64,000 nt of DNA from Humulus lupulus (taxonomy: Eukaryota; Streptophyta; Magnoliopsida; Rosales; Cannabaceae). Position 1 is the first letter of the stretch. Each line of letters opens with the position of its first letter. The translations under genes and the position numbers were made by a program. The stretch is from assembly GCF_963169125.1 (NCBI RefSeq), contig NC_084802.1, forward strand, positions 113,030,903 to 113,094,902, written 5' to 3'. The notes below the pieces were generated by a model. It worked only from the letters and a program-made list of their open reading frames with translations, ran no database searches and was not told the DNA's origin. Positions 12,104-23,800 of the stretch are shown here, piece after piece.

Positions 12104-13233
12104 TTGATATGTGAATGCCATGGGCATGTTTTTAGCACTGCAAGTGGTAAAATATCACTTGCATTGCTAAAAACGACCCTTTGCTATGCCAGGAGTGGAG
12201 CAGGGATTAGGTGTTTGAAGCAACAGCGGAATCTATTGGGGAGCACCTCTTCCTTTGCTATGCTAGGAGTGGCATCAGCTTTAGCTCGGCCTAGGGTTGA
12301 GAATAGATGGGAATTTCTCTGTGGAAGATTCCAGGAATATTACCCTCCAGTCTTCGAGGGAGGCCTTGATCCATTCGGAGCTGAGCAATGGATGGCCATG
12401 ATCAGTTCCATTCTTGACAGTATGGGACTGGTAGGTCACGATAGGGTTGCTTGTGCAACATTTGTATTGTGGGATGATGCCCAGATGTGGTGGGAAGTAG
12501 TATCTCAGACACGAGACACAGCTGTGATGGATTGGAAAGAATTTAGGCAGCTGTTCAATGAAAAGTATTACTGTGATGCAGCTAAGACTACTAAGATGAA
12601 TGAGTTTCTGAATCTTGTTCAAGGAGAGGAAACAGTAGCCGAGTATGTTAGGAAATTTGTTGGGTTGGCCAAGTTCGCTTTTGACATGATACCCACAGAT
12701 ATAGCTCAGAAGGAAAAAAATTTTTAGGGATTGAATCCTGGAATAGCTCAGGGCATTAGAGTTGCCCCAGTGCATGAAGTATCTACCTATGCCCAGGTGA
12801 GAAGGCTCTTGTTGCTGAGAGCATAAGAAATGAGAGGAAGAGTGCCAGGGAGCACGGAGCTCAGATAGTGGCATCTCCACTTATTGTAGCAAGTAAGAAT
12901 GAAAGCTGGAATACTCGTCCAATATGCACGCGGTGCAAGAGGCGTCATTTGGGAGAATGCCGAGCAAGGGCATGTTTCGCATTTGGCATGGTTGGGAATT
13001 TCAAAAAGGATTGCCCAAGGCTAAGAGAGCGTGAACAAAAGGGGATAGACAGCTTGATTCCTACTCGAGTGTTTATTCCACGACAGTCAGAGTCAGAGTC
13101 TGAGACTAAGACTAGTTCCTCAGCGGTGGCCGGTCAGTTTTCTAGTTCTGATTTCTATGTTATGCTGATTGGTTTTTGTGCCATGTTGTTCCTTTATTTG
13201 TTGCATATAGAGAGGTATAGAGATGTTACATAG
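12104..13233 (+). pseudogene. gag of element B, broken
   Basis: The gag core runs from about 12270 (RPRVENRWEFLCGRFQEYYPP) through LDPFGAEQWM, ATFVLWDDAQMWWE and FRQLFNEKYY to AEYVRKFVGLAKFAFDM at about 12690, matching the Retrotrans_gag family, the capsid domain. A TAG at 12725-12727 ends the first frame. The nucleic-acid-binding end follows in another frame from 12868: CTRCKRRHLGEC, then a degenerate second knuckle with Phe and Asn in place of Cys and His. The tail at about 13111-13210 is the start of protease, where the motif position reads LIGFCAM. Element D (34795-35975) carries a closely similar, more damaged gag. Confidence 0.75.
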
Positions 13234-15306
13234 ATCATATGATTATGTTGTGATGGGAAGGCAATACCGTATTGGTGACTTAAGAGATGAGTTGGGTTAT
13301 GATAAAAAGGACTCATCTGTGGTTTTGGTAAAGCTGGTTATGACTGGCTCGGTATGATTCTGGATTTGGATTGGTTAGCCAAGAGTGGGGCAATTCTAAA
13401 TGGCAAGGAAAGTATAGTAACTCTTGGGCTTGAGAGTGGAAAGTCTTGTGACAGTTGGCACTACACATGGATCTGATGTGTTTATGACATTTGTAGTGGG
13501 AACTAGAGTGTTATGGCAGAGAGATGCATGGAACCCTTAGCTAGTGCGGTGGATCATGGATCTAGTTAGAACCAGGTAGAGACTAGAGAGGAAGTTATAC
13601 AAAAGACTGTGTTTGTATCAGATAAGGGCACTGAGAGTGCTGAGTATGTCTTAAGAAGTTGTTTAATGCCAAGTGTTTATGAATCAGATGAACAAAGCAT
13701 TCAAAGATTTACTTGAATGGGATTTGTGATCGTTGTGGACGATGGTTTTGTGGTGTATTCTCTGCAAAAATTTGCCAAAGTTAAGGAACGCGTTAGGGGC
13801 AAGAGTTTCCTTGGATGGTAAGGATATTTCAGGTGCCTTGGGAAATAGTTCAGAGTCTTCTTGCAGACCAGGACCAGTTAGTGGATTGTTATGGCATCTC
13901 AGTGATAGAGAAAAGTAATTTCCTATGCAATATGTTGGTTAAAGAATCTGACCAGAACTAGAGTAGAATTTCTGGTGGGCCAGGTGGCCAGTTTTATGTT
14001 TGAGATTATTATCTCAGAGAAGATCAAGAGGAAAATAATTAAGTGAACCACAGATAAGAAAGATTGAGTGGAAAGTCTTAGCTGGATTAGCTAAGAGTTA
14101 TATAGTGTCAGATATGAATTTATTGTGGTATAGGGTGAGATTTGGAATCCGATGGACACTGGGATTAATTGGGAGATTCCAGATGAATCTCATGCTATTC
14201 TTTTATTCGCTTCATTCAGGCATCATGGAAAGGTAACAGGATATGAAAGCTTCATAGTGGTGGCCTGAGATAGAGAGGGATGTAATGGAATGCATGGTAA
14301 GTTCTTAGCCTGATAGCAGGTCATATCAGAGTATTAGAAATCGGTGAGGCCATGGTAGCCTTTGAGTATTTTATAATGGAAATAGGATGGCATCGCGATG
14401 GATTTCGCGATGGGATTGGCCAGGTTAGTGGACTAGTATGAGTTGGCATTGAGTCATTGTAGACCAGTAGTCCAAGTTGGTATATTTTTGTCAGTAATGA
14501 TGAATAATACAGTTGGTCAGTATTCAGATCTCTTTGTGAGAGGGATAGAGCGCCTTCATGAAACTCAAGGTCTATTTTATCAAATGGAGACTCTATTGCG
14601 ACTTCCAGGTTTTGGAAGGGTTAAGAAGGCGATGAGTATATAGATGGAATTCAGTATAGTTTATTACTCTCAGACTGATGGTAAATCAGAGAGAGAGGGT
14701 TATCCAATTATTATTGGAAGAACATCTTATAAGATGAACAAGTTAATATATATCTGAATCCTGAGGTGGTTCAAGGGACTATTGAGATGACTAGAGATCG
14801 AAGCTTGGCTGCTCACTTCTTAGAATCAATGGAAAAGTTTGACTGAATTGAAAAGCAGGAACATAGAGTTTCAGGTAGAAGATCATATCTTCCTAAAAAG
14901 TATCACCATGGAAAGAGGGTGAGGAGTTAGGGGCAAGTTGAGCCCTAGAGTAATTTAACAGTTTGAATTTTGGATAAGACTGGTCAGGTTGATTTTGGAT
15001 CAGCCTTTTCTTTGGCACTGTCAGCTGTATACAGTGTGTTATGTACTTCCATGTAGTGGACATGAGTTGAAAGGAACTCATGAGTTGAGTTATGTGAATC
15101 TGGGAATTAAAGCTAAGTTATCCTGTAAAGAGTAGCAAGTTTAGATATAAGACAGAAAGAATAAATTTATGAGGAGCAAAGTGTACCTTGGGTTAAGGTA
15201 TGTTGCAGAAACAATGAGGTCAAGAGAACGACCTGGGAAACTGGGAATCAATTGTGCAGAATTCTTATCCCGGGCTGTATAGATAAATTTCGAGGACGAA
15301 ATTTTT
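13234..15306 (+). pseudogene. Degraded pol of element B: protease, RT, integrase and C-terminal fragments
   Basis: No long frame survives, but pieces follow the pol order. Near 13340-13440 is the protease end (DSGF/GLDWLAKSGAI-like). At about 13678-13770 an RT palm remnant is readable: MNKAFKDLL followed by VIVVDDGFVVYS, where the family has the catalytic F-I-D-D. At about 14080-14330 is the integrase N-terminal zinc region (LAGLAKSYIVSDMN, then WWPEIERDVMECM). At about 14370-14650 are integrase core remnants, and at about 14930-15280 the C-terminal domain of Tekay-type polyproteins. Large stretches of RT and RNase H are missing. Assignments rest on short matches in shifting frames. Confidence 0.6.
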
Positions 15307-15322
15307 GTAAGGAGGGGATAGT
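15307..15322 (+). other. Polypurine tract of element B
   Basis: gtaaggaggggatagt directly precedes the 3' LTR and follows a tttcgaggacgaaattttt stretch shared in altered form with D (37602-37637) and F (58168-58202). Confidence 0.8.
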
Positions 15323-17914
15323 TGTAATGCCCCAAATTTCCTAATAAGGTTTAGCACCTTGATTAGGAGGCTGGGAGGGCCATAATTGATTTATTATGAT
15401 ATTTAATGATTATATGCATGTTTATGTGAATTATATTATAATATGATGTTATATGCATGCATGTGGGTCCACATTTGATTATTAGGGTGTCTTGGTAATT
15501 TGACTTATTGAGGGCATATTTGTATATTTGGGTGCATAATGTAATTTGTGAATGAGATTCCATTATTATGGAGATATATTCGAGCTATTCGGCATGAGAC
15601 GATCTTATATTATGAGTTAGCGGTTTTGTCATAACGGGGTCAATTATTGGGTAATAAGAATGTTTATTTGATGATAAATTGGGAGTATTTGAGGTCAGGA
15701 GGAAATTCTGGAAGTTTTGACTATAATGTCCTCGGGGGTGTTTTCGGGACCCCGAGCACTAGGTTTTATTTGAGGTTACTTAAGCTTGAAGTAGCTTGTC
15801 AGAAAGAACGTACGTTAGAAAACATTTCCTCTCTCCTTCGTTAGCTCATTTTAACGTTCGAAGCCTTTTTGAAGAAATCTCGAGTTCTAGGAGTCAGAAT
15901 CAAGCGAGGATTGAGGCATAGCAATCCTAGGAAAGATTAGAAGCTTCTTAACCGAAGGATTTGATGGAAAACTACTCAATCAAAGGTAATCTAAGTTTAA
16001 GTTTTGAGTTTTTAGAGTTTCTAAGCATTGAATTGGATTTTGTGAATCGTTGAGTTTTTGGTTCAATTGAGCCTTGGGTTTTGATGGTTTTGGACCATTG
16101 GGAAGCTTGGGAACCTTAATTTGATGATTTGGAAGTGTTTAGGTATGTTTTTGGAGGGTTTGAAATGAAGAAAAACGAGTTTGGGCATGTTATGGGTTGG
16201 GGGTCGCGGCCCTGTTCTTGGAATGCCGCGGCCCTAGCTCGAAGAAGCTGGTGGCTGAGATTGTGCTTGCAGGGCACCGCAGCCCTTGCTTTAGGAATGG
16301 CTGGGGGCCACGGCACAAGGTTCTAGGGTCGCAGCCCTAGGTCACGTTTGAGCCCGTTTGAGTGTGTTGGCCCTGGGAACTTGGTGTTAGGCCTCGGGAT
16401 TGTTCCTACTACTCGGATTAGTGGGGATTGATGTTCCGGAGGCTTGATCTTGGTTTCAGAACCTATGTTGATCATTTTTATTGATGATGTCCCGTATTTG
16501 GTTATGACTAGGTGACTGGTAAAGTTCTAAAAGTTGATCGTTCTCAAGGGTCGTTCTTTTATTCATTCTAGCTCGAATCTGAGGTAAGAAAACTGCACCC
16601 TGTGTATATGTGACATGCATGGTTATTCTTGATGCATGTTGGATGCTTAAATAGGACATGCATGGTTATTGTTGAGGTATGTCAAGTGATTAAATGTGAT
16701 GCATATGTTGCACGAGAAACATGTGATTAGGGCATGCTATGATTATTGAATATGAGAATGTTCAGAGCTTGAGTCTCTGTGTTTATGCATGGTCCTAATT
16801 ATGCTAGTAATTGTTAAGTAAGCATGTTGAATGCCCTGTATTCGAATATTGGATATATGATATATGTTTGGAGGCATTGCTTACTTTTTTTTGGTACTGA
16901 CTAGTCAGGGATACTGACCTAAGAGTCAGAAACGACATAAGCGTCCTGAACGCAGGGCCGAATGAAGATTATATCTAATCGATAACGGTGTTGAATGACC
17001 CTAAGGCATTAATTCTGGACCGACCCTAAGGTCGACGAAACTTATAAGCTCTTGGCGAGTCTAAGCTAGTTACTCAGAGCCAAGGCCTAAGGCCTAGGAG
17101 ACTGCTTGTCACATGGCTAGGGAACGATGTTCTAGGGTTATGACTCTATGGTCACGAGGAAGGTTATGTTGGTGACTAATCATCATGCACCTATCCTATC
17201 TAAGCTAGTGAAAGGATCACTTATCTACTCGACAGGTTTATGCTGGTGACTATAACACCAGATACCTATCTTATTTAAGCTAATGAAAGGATCACATATC
17301 TATAGAGCCCTGGTGACCGTATTGTCACATGGCTGTTGGGAACAGAACCCACCTTAGTGACTGTACCGTTGTCACTCTTCTATTTTGGGCTAAAAGTCCT
17401 GGATGATTATTATGATCATTGGTTGACGTGTTATACTCAACATTACGTGAACTCATGTGCCTGCTTGATTAGAGCTATATCTGCTAGGCGTGTGCCTTAT
17501 GAATTGATGACATGTTATAACTGTTCATGAGCATATTAAGTTTTCTTGCTGGGCTTCGGCTCATGGGTGCTATGTGGTGCAGGTAAAGGCAAAGGAAAGT
17601 GATGATGTGTACATATGCAGCTGCTTGACCGCCACGACCGAGGTTTGAAGGAGAGGAGCCAGGGTTAAACCCTATTTTGCCGCTTAGACCGACTGGTTGT
17701 AAATATTTTCTTGTAATAGACCTTTTAATTATATTTTTGGGATCCCAATGTATATAATAAACGTTCTAATGAAACGTTATATCTTAACCAAAAATTTTAA
17801 TCCCTAAACCGCTAATCATACTTAGTACACGATTTTGGCCAATTGACTCGATTAGCGAGTTTAGCACTATTTACAAGGCACACTGTAACGGTCCCTGGAG
17901 TTTAGGGCGTTAAA
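15323..17914 (+). repeat. 3' LTR of element B
   Basis: 2,592 bp starting TGTAATGC and ending gcgttaaa, with GATTA after it. The ending differs from the 5' copy (GCATTACA) at two positions. It is the uninterrupted reference copy and shows that 3402-9580 is an insertion in the other LTR. A GC-rich cluster (ggtcgcggccct, ccgcggccct, caccgcagccct) spans 16200-16345. Confidence 0.88.
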
Positions 17915-18113
17915 GATTACCCGAAGTATGGCAAGAACCCAGACCTGAAGTGAAGGCCTAGATCAACACTGTGACCCCGAATGGTCCGTATCAGCCTGGA
18001 TAGAGGGTGTTACTGTGTATAGCCCAGTTCATTGAACAAATCCCACCATTTGAGTCCCGGATGGTATCTCCGACTCCATCTGTGCATCCCAGTTTGTTAC
18101 ACCAGGATATATC
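17915..18113 (+). mobile_element. LTR of Tat-like element C, piece 2
   Basis: Begins with the right GATTA copy (17915-17919) and continues the sequence broken at 3058. It ends at ATATC (18109-18113), the left duplication of the next insertion, and resumes at 19966. No coding content. Confidence 0.55.
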
Positions 18114-19960
18114 TGTAGGGAAAACTTATACATGATCTTTATTTATTTTCATGTAGATCTTATATCAAAAAAATTAATATGAGATAACCTAGAACATGTT
18201 TCTAAAATAGAATTCAAGGAGAAATAATGATAAGAATACTTACATTATACGCAACGGAATGAATGAGTCCTTCCTTCAGTTTCTCTTACCCTTGTATCCT
18301 TTCTGTCGCAGAGTATTATCAAGATATTGAACCGATCTTCTATTATCTTCACAATTTTTCAAAGTATCCTTAGAATCACCTAGACTAGAGTGGATAATTC
18401 TCAACACATGAGATAGATACAGAGAGAAGAAGAGAAAGAATAATGAGGCTTATAAAAGGACTTATGTTTAGAGAGAATCCAAAACCTATCATAAACTTGT
18501 GTTTCAATTTCTCTTCTGACTTCTCTCTTAACACTCCTTTTATAGACTCAATTATGTCATTTATTTAATTAAAAAATCAACAAAATAATCGTCAATTAAC
18601 AACCCTTGGTCGAAATTATCATGGGCTTTAGGCCCGTGAAATTTCCCATTTGATTATAAGCCCATTGGACTTAAAATCAAGGCCTGTATTATTTTCTATT
18701 GGTTTAATTAACTAAATAATTATTTAAATCCTTTATCAAATTAATTATTTATATATTGAACATTGATTTAAAATTATTTATTAATTTAGATACCAATTTA
18801 TTTTAATTAATAAATCTGTCCTTATTTCTCTTTTCTTCTCAAAATTGTTTAACTCTATGAAACTATCCAAAATTGACCTGGTCAACTTTGATAATTCTAA
18901 TTGATACTTAAATCAATTAATTGAGACTATCTAGATGATTTTATCCAAGGTATAGTGGGGACCATGGGCCTATGAAATCAAGCTCCAATAAGCTATCATA
19001 AATCTAACAAATAAATTTACTAACTTATTAATTCCTCGTGACTCCACTAAAGACTCGGAATTGCACTCTTGAATCCATAGAACGCTCTACTAAAAATATA
19101 GATACACTATTAATTATCCATTGTTACAATCATAATTGTCACTCAATCCTCTATCGACGGTCTACAATGAGATGGGACTAAAATATCATTTTCCCCCTCA
19201 TTGTATTTTATTCTTAAAACACTTAGTTCCTTGTAAATGATATTTCAGTAAACTAATATTAATTACTGAAATGAGATCTCTATCATTTAGCACCTTGAAC
19301 CAAACTAAAAGGAAACCATCGTTTCACTTCTTCATCAGAAGCTATAGATATTCATATCTATGATTAACACTCCCACTCAATTATACTACCGAGTTCCCAA
19401 GATGTAAGTATGGGCTAGTCTGTAGGGTAAGATGGTAACGAATAAGTCAAAGAACTCAAATAATACAATCAGTTAAAATACTAACCACTCAGAATTGAGA
19501 TTGAATTGACCTATGGTCAACTATATGATATGACTAGAATAGATAATAATAGTATGTTTACTTATCCTATCAATTGTCAATATCGGTCCAGTCCAATGTA
19601 ACAAATACATCTGATCTTATCTACTTTTCTAATGCCGTGGAAAGAACATAACACTACAATGTGTAAGAAGATCATATCGTAGATTGGCAAGTCAGTGTAA
19701 ATCCTGTGAACTGACTAATCTTAGGACTAACTTATTTTGACCATATAATCATATTTATATTCCACTGTGATTAGGTCACTATAAATACGATTAACTATAT
19801 GCTAAGGATTTAATAGAAGTTTATATTAAACAAATAATCATGAAAATAAAACTTGTGAGAAAAGTGATTGACCAAGTCAAAAAATGATTTATATTCTTTT
19901 GATGGTAATAAATGAGATTACAAAGAAATTATGTTTTAATTAGGGCATAAAACGCCAACA
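18114..19960 (-). mobile_element. Solo LTR with ATATC target duplication, probably copia
   Basis: ATATC at 18109-18113 and 19961-19965 brackets a 1,847-bp segment starting TGTAGGG and ending GCCAACA with no coding sequence, so it is a solo LTR. Read on the minus strand it starts TGTTGGCGTTTTATGCCC and contains a ttggactggaccgatattgac stretch that I associate with Sire/Maximus-type copia LTRs. The orientation rests on that resemblance alone; the boundaries rest on the duplication. Confidence 0.75.
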
Positions 19961-19965
19961 ATATC

Positions 19966-20542
19966 CTGGAAATGAATCTGAACTCTTCGTTCGGGAAGCG
20001 CAAGACAGATACCTGCTGACGCCATCCCCGAGAAGTTTGGTGGTTGGTCTCCTCAACCCACCTGCAAAAGGGGTACGCACAAAAGGTACAATATTCTTAG
20101 GGATTGGCGATACCACTACTCTGACACATCCTCTCCCCTGAATCCCCATGGTGGATCACGCGCGCCAGTCACTGTCTATGTACAAAGGACAACTGGAGTG
20201 TCCAACTAAACTTGGGTTGTCCCAATGGGCTTTAGATTAAACATATTGGAATATCATTTTATACTTGTATCAAGCTCAATTAGAGGGTTAATTGTAATTA
20301 CATCCCTAATGGGCTTGGATTAGTTCGGCCCAAAATACATGGCTACCCCAGTTCACTGTAGAGGGGATCCCAATTTTTCATGCATGCAAAAATGTTGCTG
20401 AACTTGTTACTTAAACCCTCCATTGTTAAAACTCAAAGCTTAATACTATTGACTCGTGGAATGAGGCACACTAACACCCCAACCACGTGAAAATCTTGGT
20501 CTTAATCATTTATTTCCTTTCTTGCTAGTTCTAAATCTTAAT
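19966..20542 (+). mobile_element. LTR of Tat-like element C, piece 3
   Basis: Continues piece 2 after the ATATC duplication. The block ttgactcgtggaatgaggcac..caaccacgtgaaaa near 20450-20490 parallels the end region of A2's LTR (actcgtggactaagtgg..gaaccacgtaaaa at 2058-2100). The final part with gcgtcaaca is absent: the sequence changes at about 20543, so the LTR end is lost. Confidence 0.5.
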
Positions 20543-20660
20543 AGGGAAAATACCAGTTTGGCCCCTGTGTTTTGTCCGAATACTCGATCGACCCCTATGT
20601 TTTGTTAAATGACAATTCAGACCCTCTGTTTTGCAAAACATATCAAAATACATATAAAGT
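20543..20660. other. Possible terminal fragment of a DNA transposon
   Basis: agggaaaataccagtttggcc opens a stretch in which three similar words recur about every 30 bp (cccctgtgttttgt, cccctatgttttgt, accctctgttttgc). Repetitive ends with this wording are common at plant Mutator-like element termini. I see no inverted partner to its right before 21442, so it would be a single surviving end. Confidence 0.35.
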
Positions 20661-21441
20661 ATTAAATAATAGAGTGTTAAGAGAATGCAAAGTAGAGTAT
20701 TATTAATACTCTTTAATTAGAAAGTAGGTAATATACAGTTTAATGATAATTTTAAATTTTTATAAAATATTTATTAGTTTATAAGGATTTTTTTTATTTT
20801 AATTTTTAAATCCATTGGTTATAACATATAATTATGGATTATGAAAATTCTAAAATAATTATTAATTAATGAAAGATAAATTGAAATGTGAAATATTAGG
20901 ATAAAAAATATTAATTATGTAGACAATAAAAGTAATAAGGGATTATAACACTATGTTATACCCCTTTTTGGCACAATGACATGCAAGGGACAAAAGTACA
21001 AAGTAGGCCTACCTTGCCGAAAAGTGCATCTAACCAATCGTCTAAGCGAGGCCACCTTGCTAATTATACCCACATCGCCAACTCCCAAAGGAAAGAGGGT
21101 CTCGCCATTTATGAAGAGACCCCATTGGTTAGACGAAGTCTATGCCCTCACCCACTTTACCTCAGCGAGCCATTTTGCCCCGGCGAAAACACCTTAACTC
21201 AGCGAGGAGCCTCGCCCAACTTCGAATCAGTGAGGCACCTAAAATTTATTAGGAATGACTAAATACATAGTGAAATTAGTTATGGACAAAGAGGTGCAAA
21301 TTCATAACAATTTCACTAAAGTCAACATGAAGCGGATTGACTTTTGTTGTGAGCATTTTAAAATTATTTTTTTGGGTCTACAGTATGACTTTGGAGTATA
21401 TAAGAGCACCCAAAAATTTTGGTGGCATTTAAAGGTGTTTT
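20661..21441. other. Unassigned segment left of element D
   Basis: About 20661-20960 is very AT-rich with no structure I recognise. About 20970-21250 is GC-richer and repeats short words such as agcgagg, ctcgcc and gcgaaaa; the short open frames across it match nothing I know. From about 21250 the base composition changes again (taaatacatagtgaaattag..). D inserted at its right end, so this should be the left half of D's target, whose right half resumes at 60609 near a copia gag. Confidence 0.4.
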
Positions 21442-21617
21442 TGTAACGTCCCAAATTACCTAATATGGTTTAGGGCATTTATTAGCGGTCCAGGATGGAA
21501 AATTAGTGAAATTTTGTGATATCTATGTGTATCATTATATCTTTATGTGAGTTATATTATAATATGACTTGATATGCATGTTTAGGTGTATTAAATATGC
21601 ATGTGAGCCCATGTTTA
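21442..21617 (+). repeat. 5' LTR of element D, left fragment
   Basis: About 175 bp collinear with the first bases of D's 3' LTR at 37638 (TGTAACGTCCCAAATTACC.., then tatgcatgtttaggtgtatt). The match stops near gcccat at about 21612. Within a few bases the gag of element A begins; the LTR resumes at 33013 after a gap of about 45 bp relative to the 3' copy. Confidence 0.8.
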
Positions 21618-21618
21618 G

Positions 21619-23800
21619 GTGATCACTCGATCAAGACACGGTAACGAGGTGGACCAACATGATGGGCAGGAGGCCCATCATGCCACCGTCTCCGGTGAGC
21701 AAAACCTCGAAGTTCAGCAGCAGACGGGCAAGCAGCCAATAGGCCAGGATGACACCGGAAGTTTGGCACCCCGGCCACCTAATCCAAACCCTGACTTTTA
21801 CATGGCGGTAGAGATGGAGAAGGCTCAGCTGAGGAGTCAACTGGTGAAAGCTAATCAGCAGATTAAGGATGTGTTGGCCCGACAACCCCCTCTTACAATC
21901 GACGCTACGATAATCGGTCCAGGCCTAGTCGCTCGGCCAGACCTCCATTGTCCAACTCTACTCCCTCATTGCATCGCCGAGAGGAAATCTTCGAAGAACT
22001 ACCCAGGGCCGAGGAACAGTATAGTCGCTCGGTCCGAACTTCAACTCCCAGCTCACTGCTAGCCTCGAGCGCGCCCAGGAGGGCTCGAGGGAATTCTAGA
22101 AGGAGATCCGGGGAGGGCTCACAGCAACAGCCCGTCCCGGCCAGCCATCCTGCACCCCGCTCAGATTCCTAGGCACAAGGCCCGCAAGTTGGCAGGGCAG
22201 AAAGGCCCCTATCTAACCTGACCCGCCCTGACGGAACCAGGATTCCATCCCCGATCAGACATCCTCCTTCACCGATAAGATATCCGTCTCCTCCTCGTCC
22301 TGTCCGAGATATTCCAGCTTATGGAGCAGCAGGAGAAACCCACCTTCCGCAGGACCTTCCCATCGTAGCAGGGCACCCAGAGAAGTCCTGGATCCTCACC
22401 CCCAAAGGTGGGCTCCGAGCTTCTCTAACATGAGCTACTGGATTGGAAGTCGCCGAAGTGACCTTTCTGGCGGAGACCTGCGCCAACGCCTAAGCTCGGC
22501 GCAAAGTCCTCAAGCCACCCCACGAGGCGACCTCCGAGATCGCCTTAACTCTCATAGGGGGGACTCGGTAGTAAGTGGCAGCCATGCTCGCTCAAGGGGA
22601 GACCTGTCCGAGGTACGTGATGGCAGGAATGTCCCAAATAACCCATCTCAAGATAGGAGGGGCGATAACCCACCAAACGTATACCATGGATCCGGAGCTG
22701 TTGAACAACCTCAGAATAACCAAGGAGATCAGGACAAAACCCTTGAGCGCCTGGCTCAAATGGAGGAGCTAATGAGGATGCTCCTGTCGGAGAAAGAAAA
22801 AGACGAATATGATTCGGGGGACAAGCTTAAGCTATTCGCCCCCAGCATAGCAGCAACGGCATACCCGCCCGGTTTCTGTATGCCGCACCTCTCCAAATTC
22901 AATGGAGACCGAGATCCGTCAGATCATCTGGGTATGTTCAATACCCTGATGATGGCCCACAACATTGGCCCCGAGCTGAGGTGTTTAATATTTCCCTCCA
23001 CACTAACTGGGCCGGCCAGGCAGTGGTTCAAACAAAGCAAGAAACAGTCAATCAGCTCCTAGAAAACTTTCTGTGCTGACTTCAAAAGAGCATTCCGAGC
23101 CTCCTAGGCTGCCCGCATCAAGGCTGATTCCCTGGCTAACGTGAGGCAACAACTCGATGAGCCTCTGAAGGCTTACCTGAGCAGGTTCGTGAACGTCGCT
23201 GCTTGGGCTAGAGACGCAGATGACAGCTCCAAGCTCATGGCTTTGAGGATTGGAATCCTCATCGGAGGGGGACTCTGGAATGAGATACAAAGGAAGGGAG
23301 TCAGCTCAGTAAATGAATTCCTAAATAGGACCCAGGGGTGGATCAACTTGGAGGAGGCCCAAGCCTCAGCTGCAGGAACCAGCCAGGTCCGTGAGCAGCC
23401 CGCTGGAGTGGGAACAGAGGTCGTGATAGCGACCCAGAACGTTACATAGAATAACCAGTTTGGTTGAGACAAGAGAAAGGGGAATGGCGAGGGCAACCAG
23501 CACGGCCCCAACAAGAATAAGTTCGCGGAAAAATTTAAGCCAGCCTACTCGACTTATACGGAGCTCACCCATTCTAGGGAGAACATCTTCCTATCAAACT
23601 CTGCTCGCCTCCCCTGGAAGAAGCCGGAGCCGTTAAAGTACCAGAAGGGGATGCGAGACTCCTCCAAGGTTTGCCATTTCCACAACGACTTCGGCCACAA
23701 TACCGATGATTGTAGACACCTGAAAGATGAGATCGATACTCTCATCAGAGCCAGCCCCTTGGCTCAGTACGCGCGGAACAGGGTTCCAGCAAGCTGACCT
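21619..23800 (+). pseudogene. gag of Tat element A, broken
   Basis: The reading opens at GTG 21619 with a VITRSRHGNE-like start; other Tat gags start MITRS, so the ATG is probably mutated. A long Pro/Ser/Arg-rich N-terminal region spans two frames to about 22420. The capsid domain (about 22860-23320) shows MPHLSKFNGDRDPSDHLGMF, FPSTLTGPARQWF, LANVRQQLDEPLKAYLSRF and later VNEFLNRTQGWINLEEA, matching Retrotrans_gag. A zinc-knuckle-like CHFHNDFGHNTDDC follows at about 23671-23712. Stops include TAG at 23060-23062 and about 23106-23108, and TGA at about 23797. The protein would form the particle that packages element RNA. Confidence 0.8.

Larger units (their letters stand above)
3059..17914 (+). 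mobile_element. Tekay/Del-like Ty3/gypsy element B, defective, with a nested LINE
   Basis: Long LTRs (about 2.5-2.6 kb without the LINE) begin TGTAATGC and end GCATTACA in the 5' copy, an 8-bp inverted repeat; the 3' copy ends GCGTTAAA. Order: 5' LTR (split), tRNA-Met primer site, gag, degraded pol, polypurine tract, 3' LTR, flanked by GATTA. The internal region is only about 3.55 kb and keeps fragments of protease, RT, integrase and the C-terminal domain. The tttcgaggacgaaattttt stretch before the tract is, to my knowledge, typical of the Tekay/Del chromovirus lineage. B cannot be autonomous. Its LTRs resemble those of element D. Confidence 0.85.

Noticed and set aside
13141..13210. Hydrophobic peptide that looks like a membrane segment (also 36040-36110)
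   Set aside because: It aligns in position and wording with a decayed retroviral-type protease in both elements.
18114..19960. Considered as a complete non-autonomous element rather than a solo LTR
   Set aside because: No internal pair of repeats, primer site or polypurine tract is visible; one TG..CA unit with one target duplication fits a solo LTR.
20976..21262. Two overlapping open frames considered as a host gene exon
   Set aside because: No recognisable domain, splice sites or codon pattern; both overlap in different frames in repeat-like sequence.
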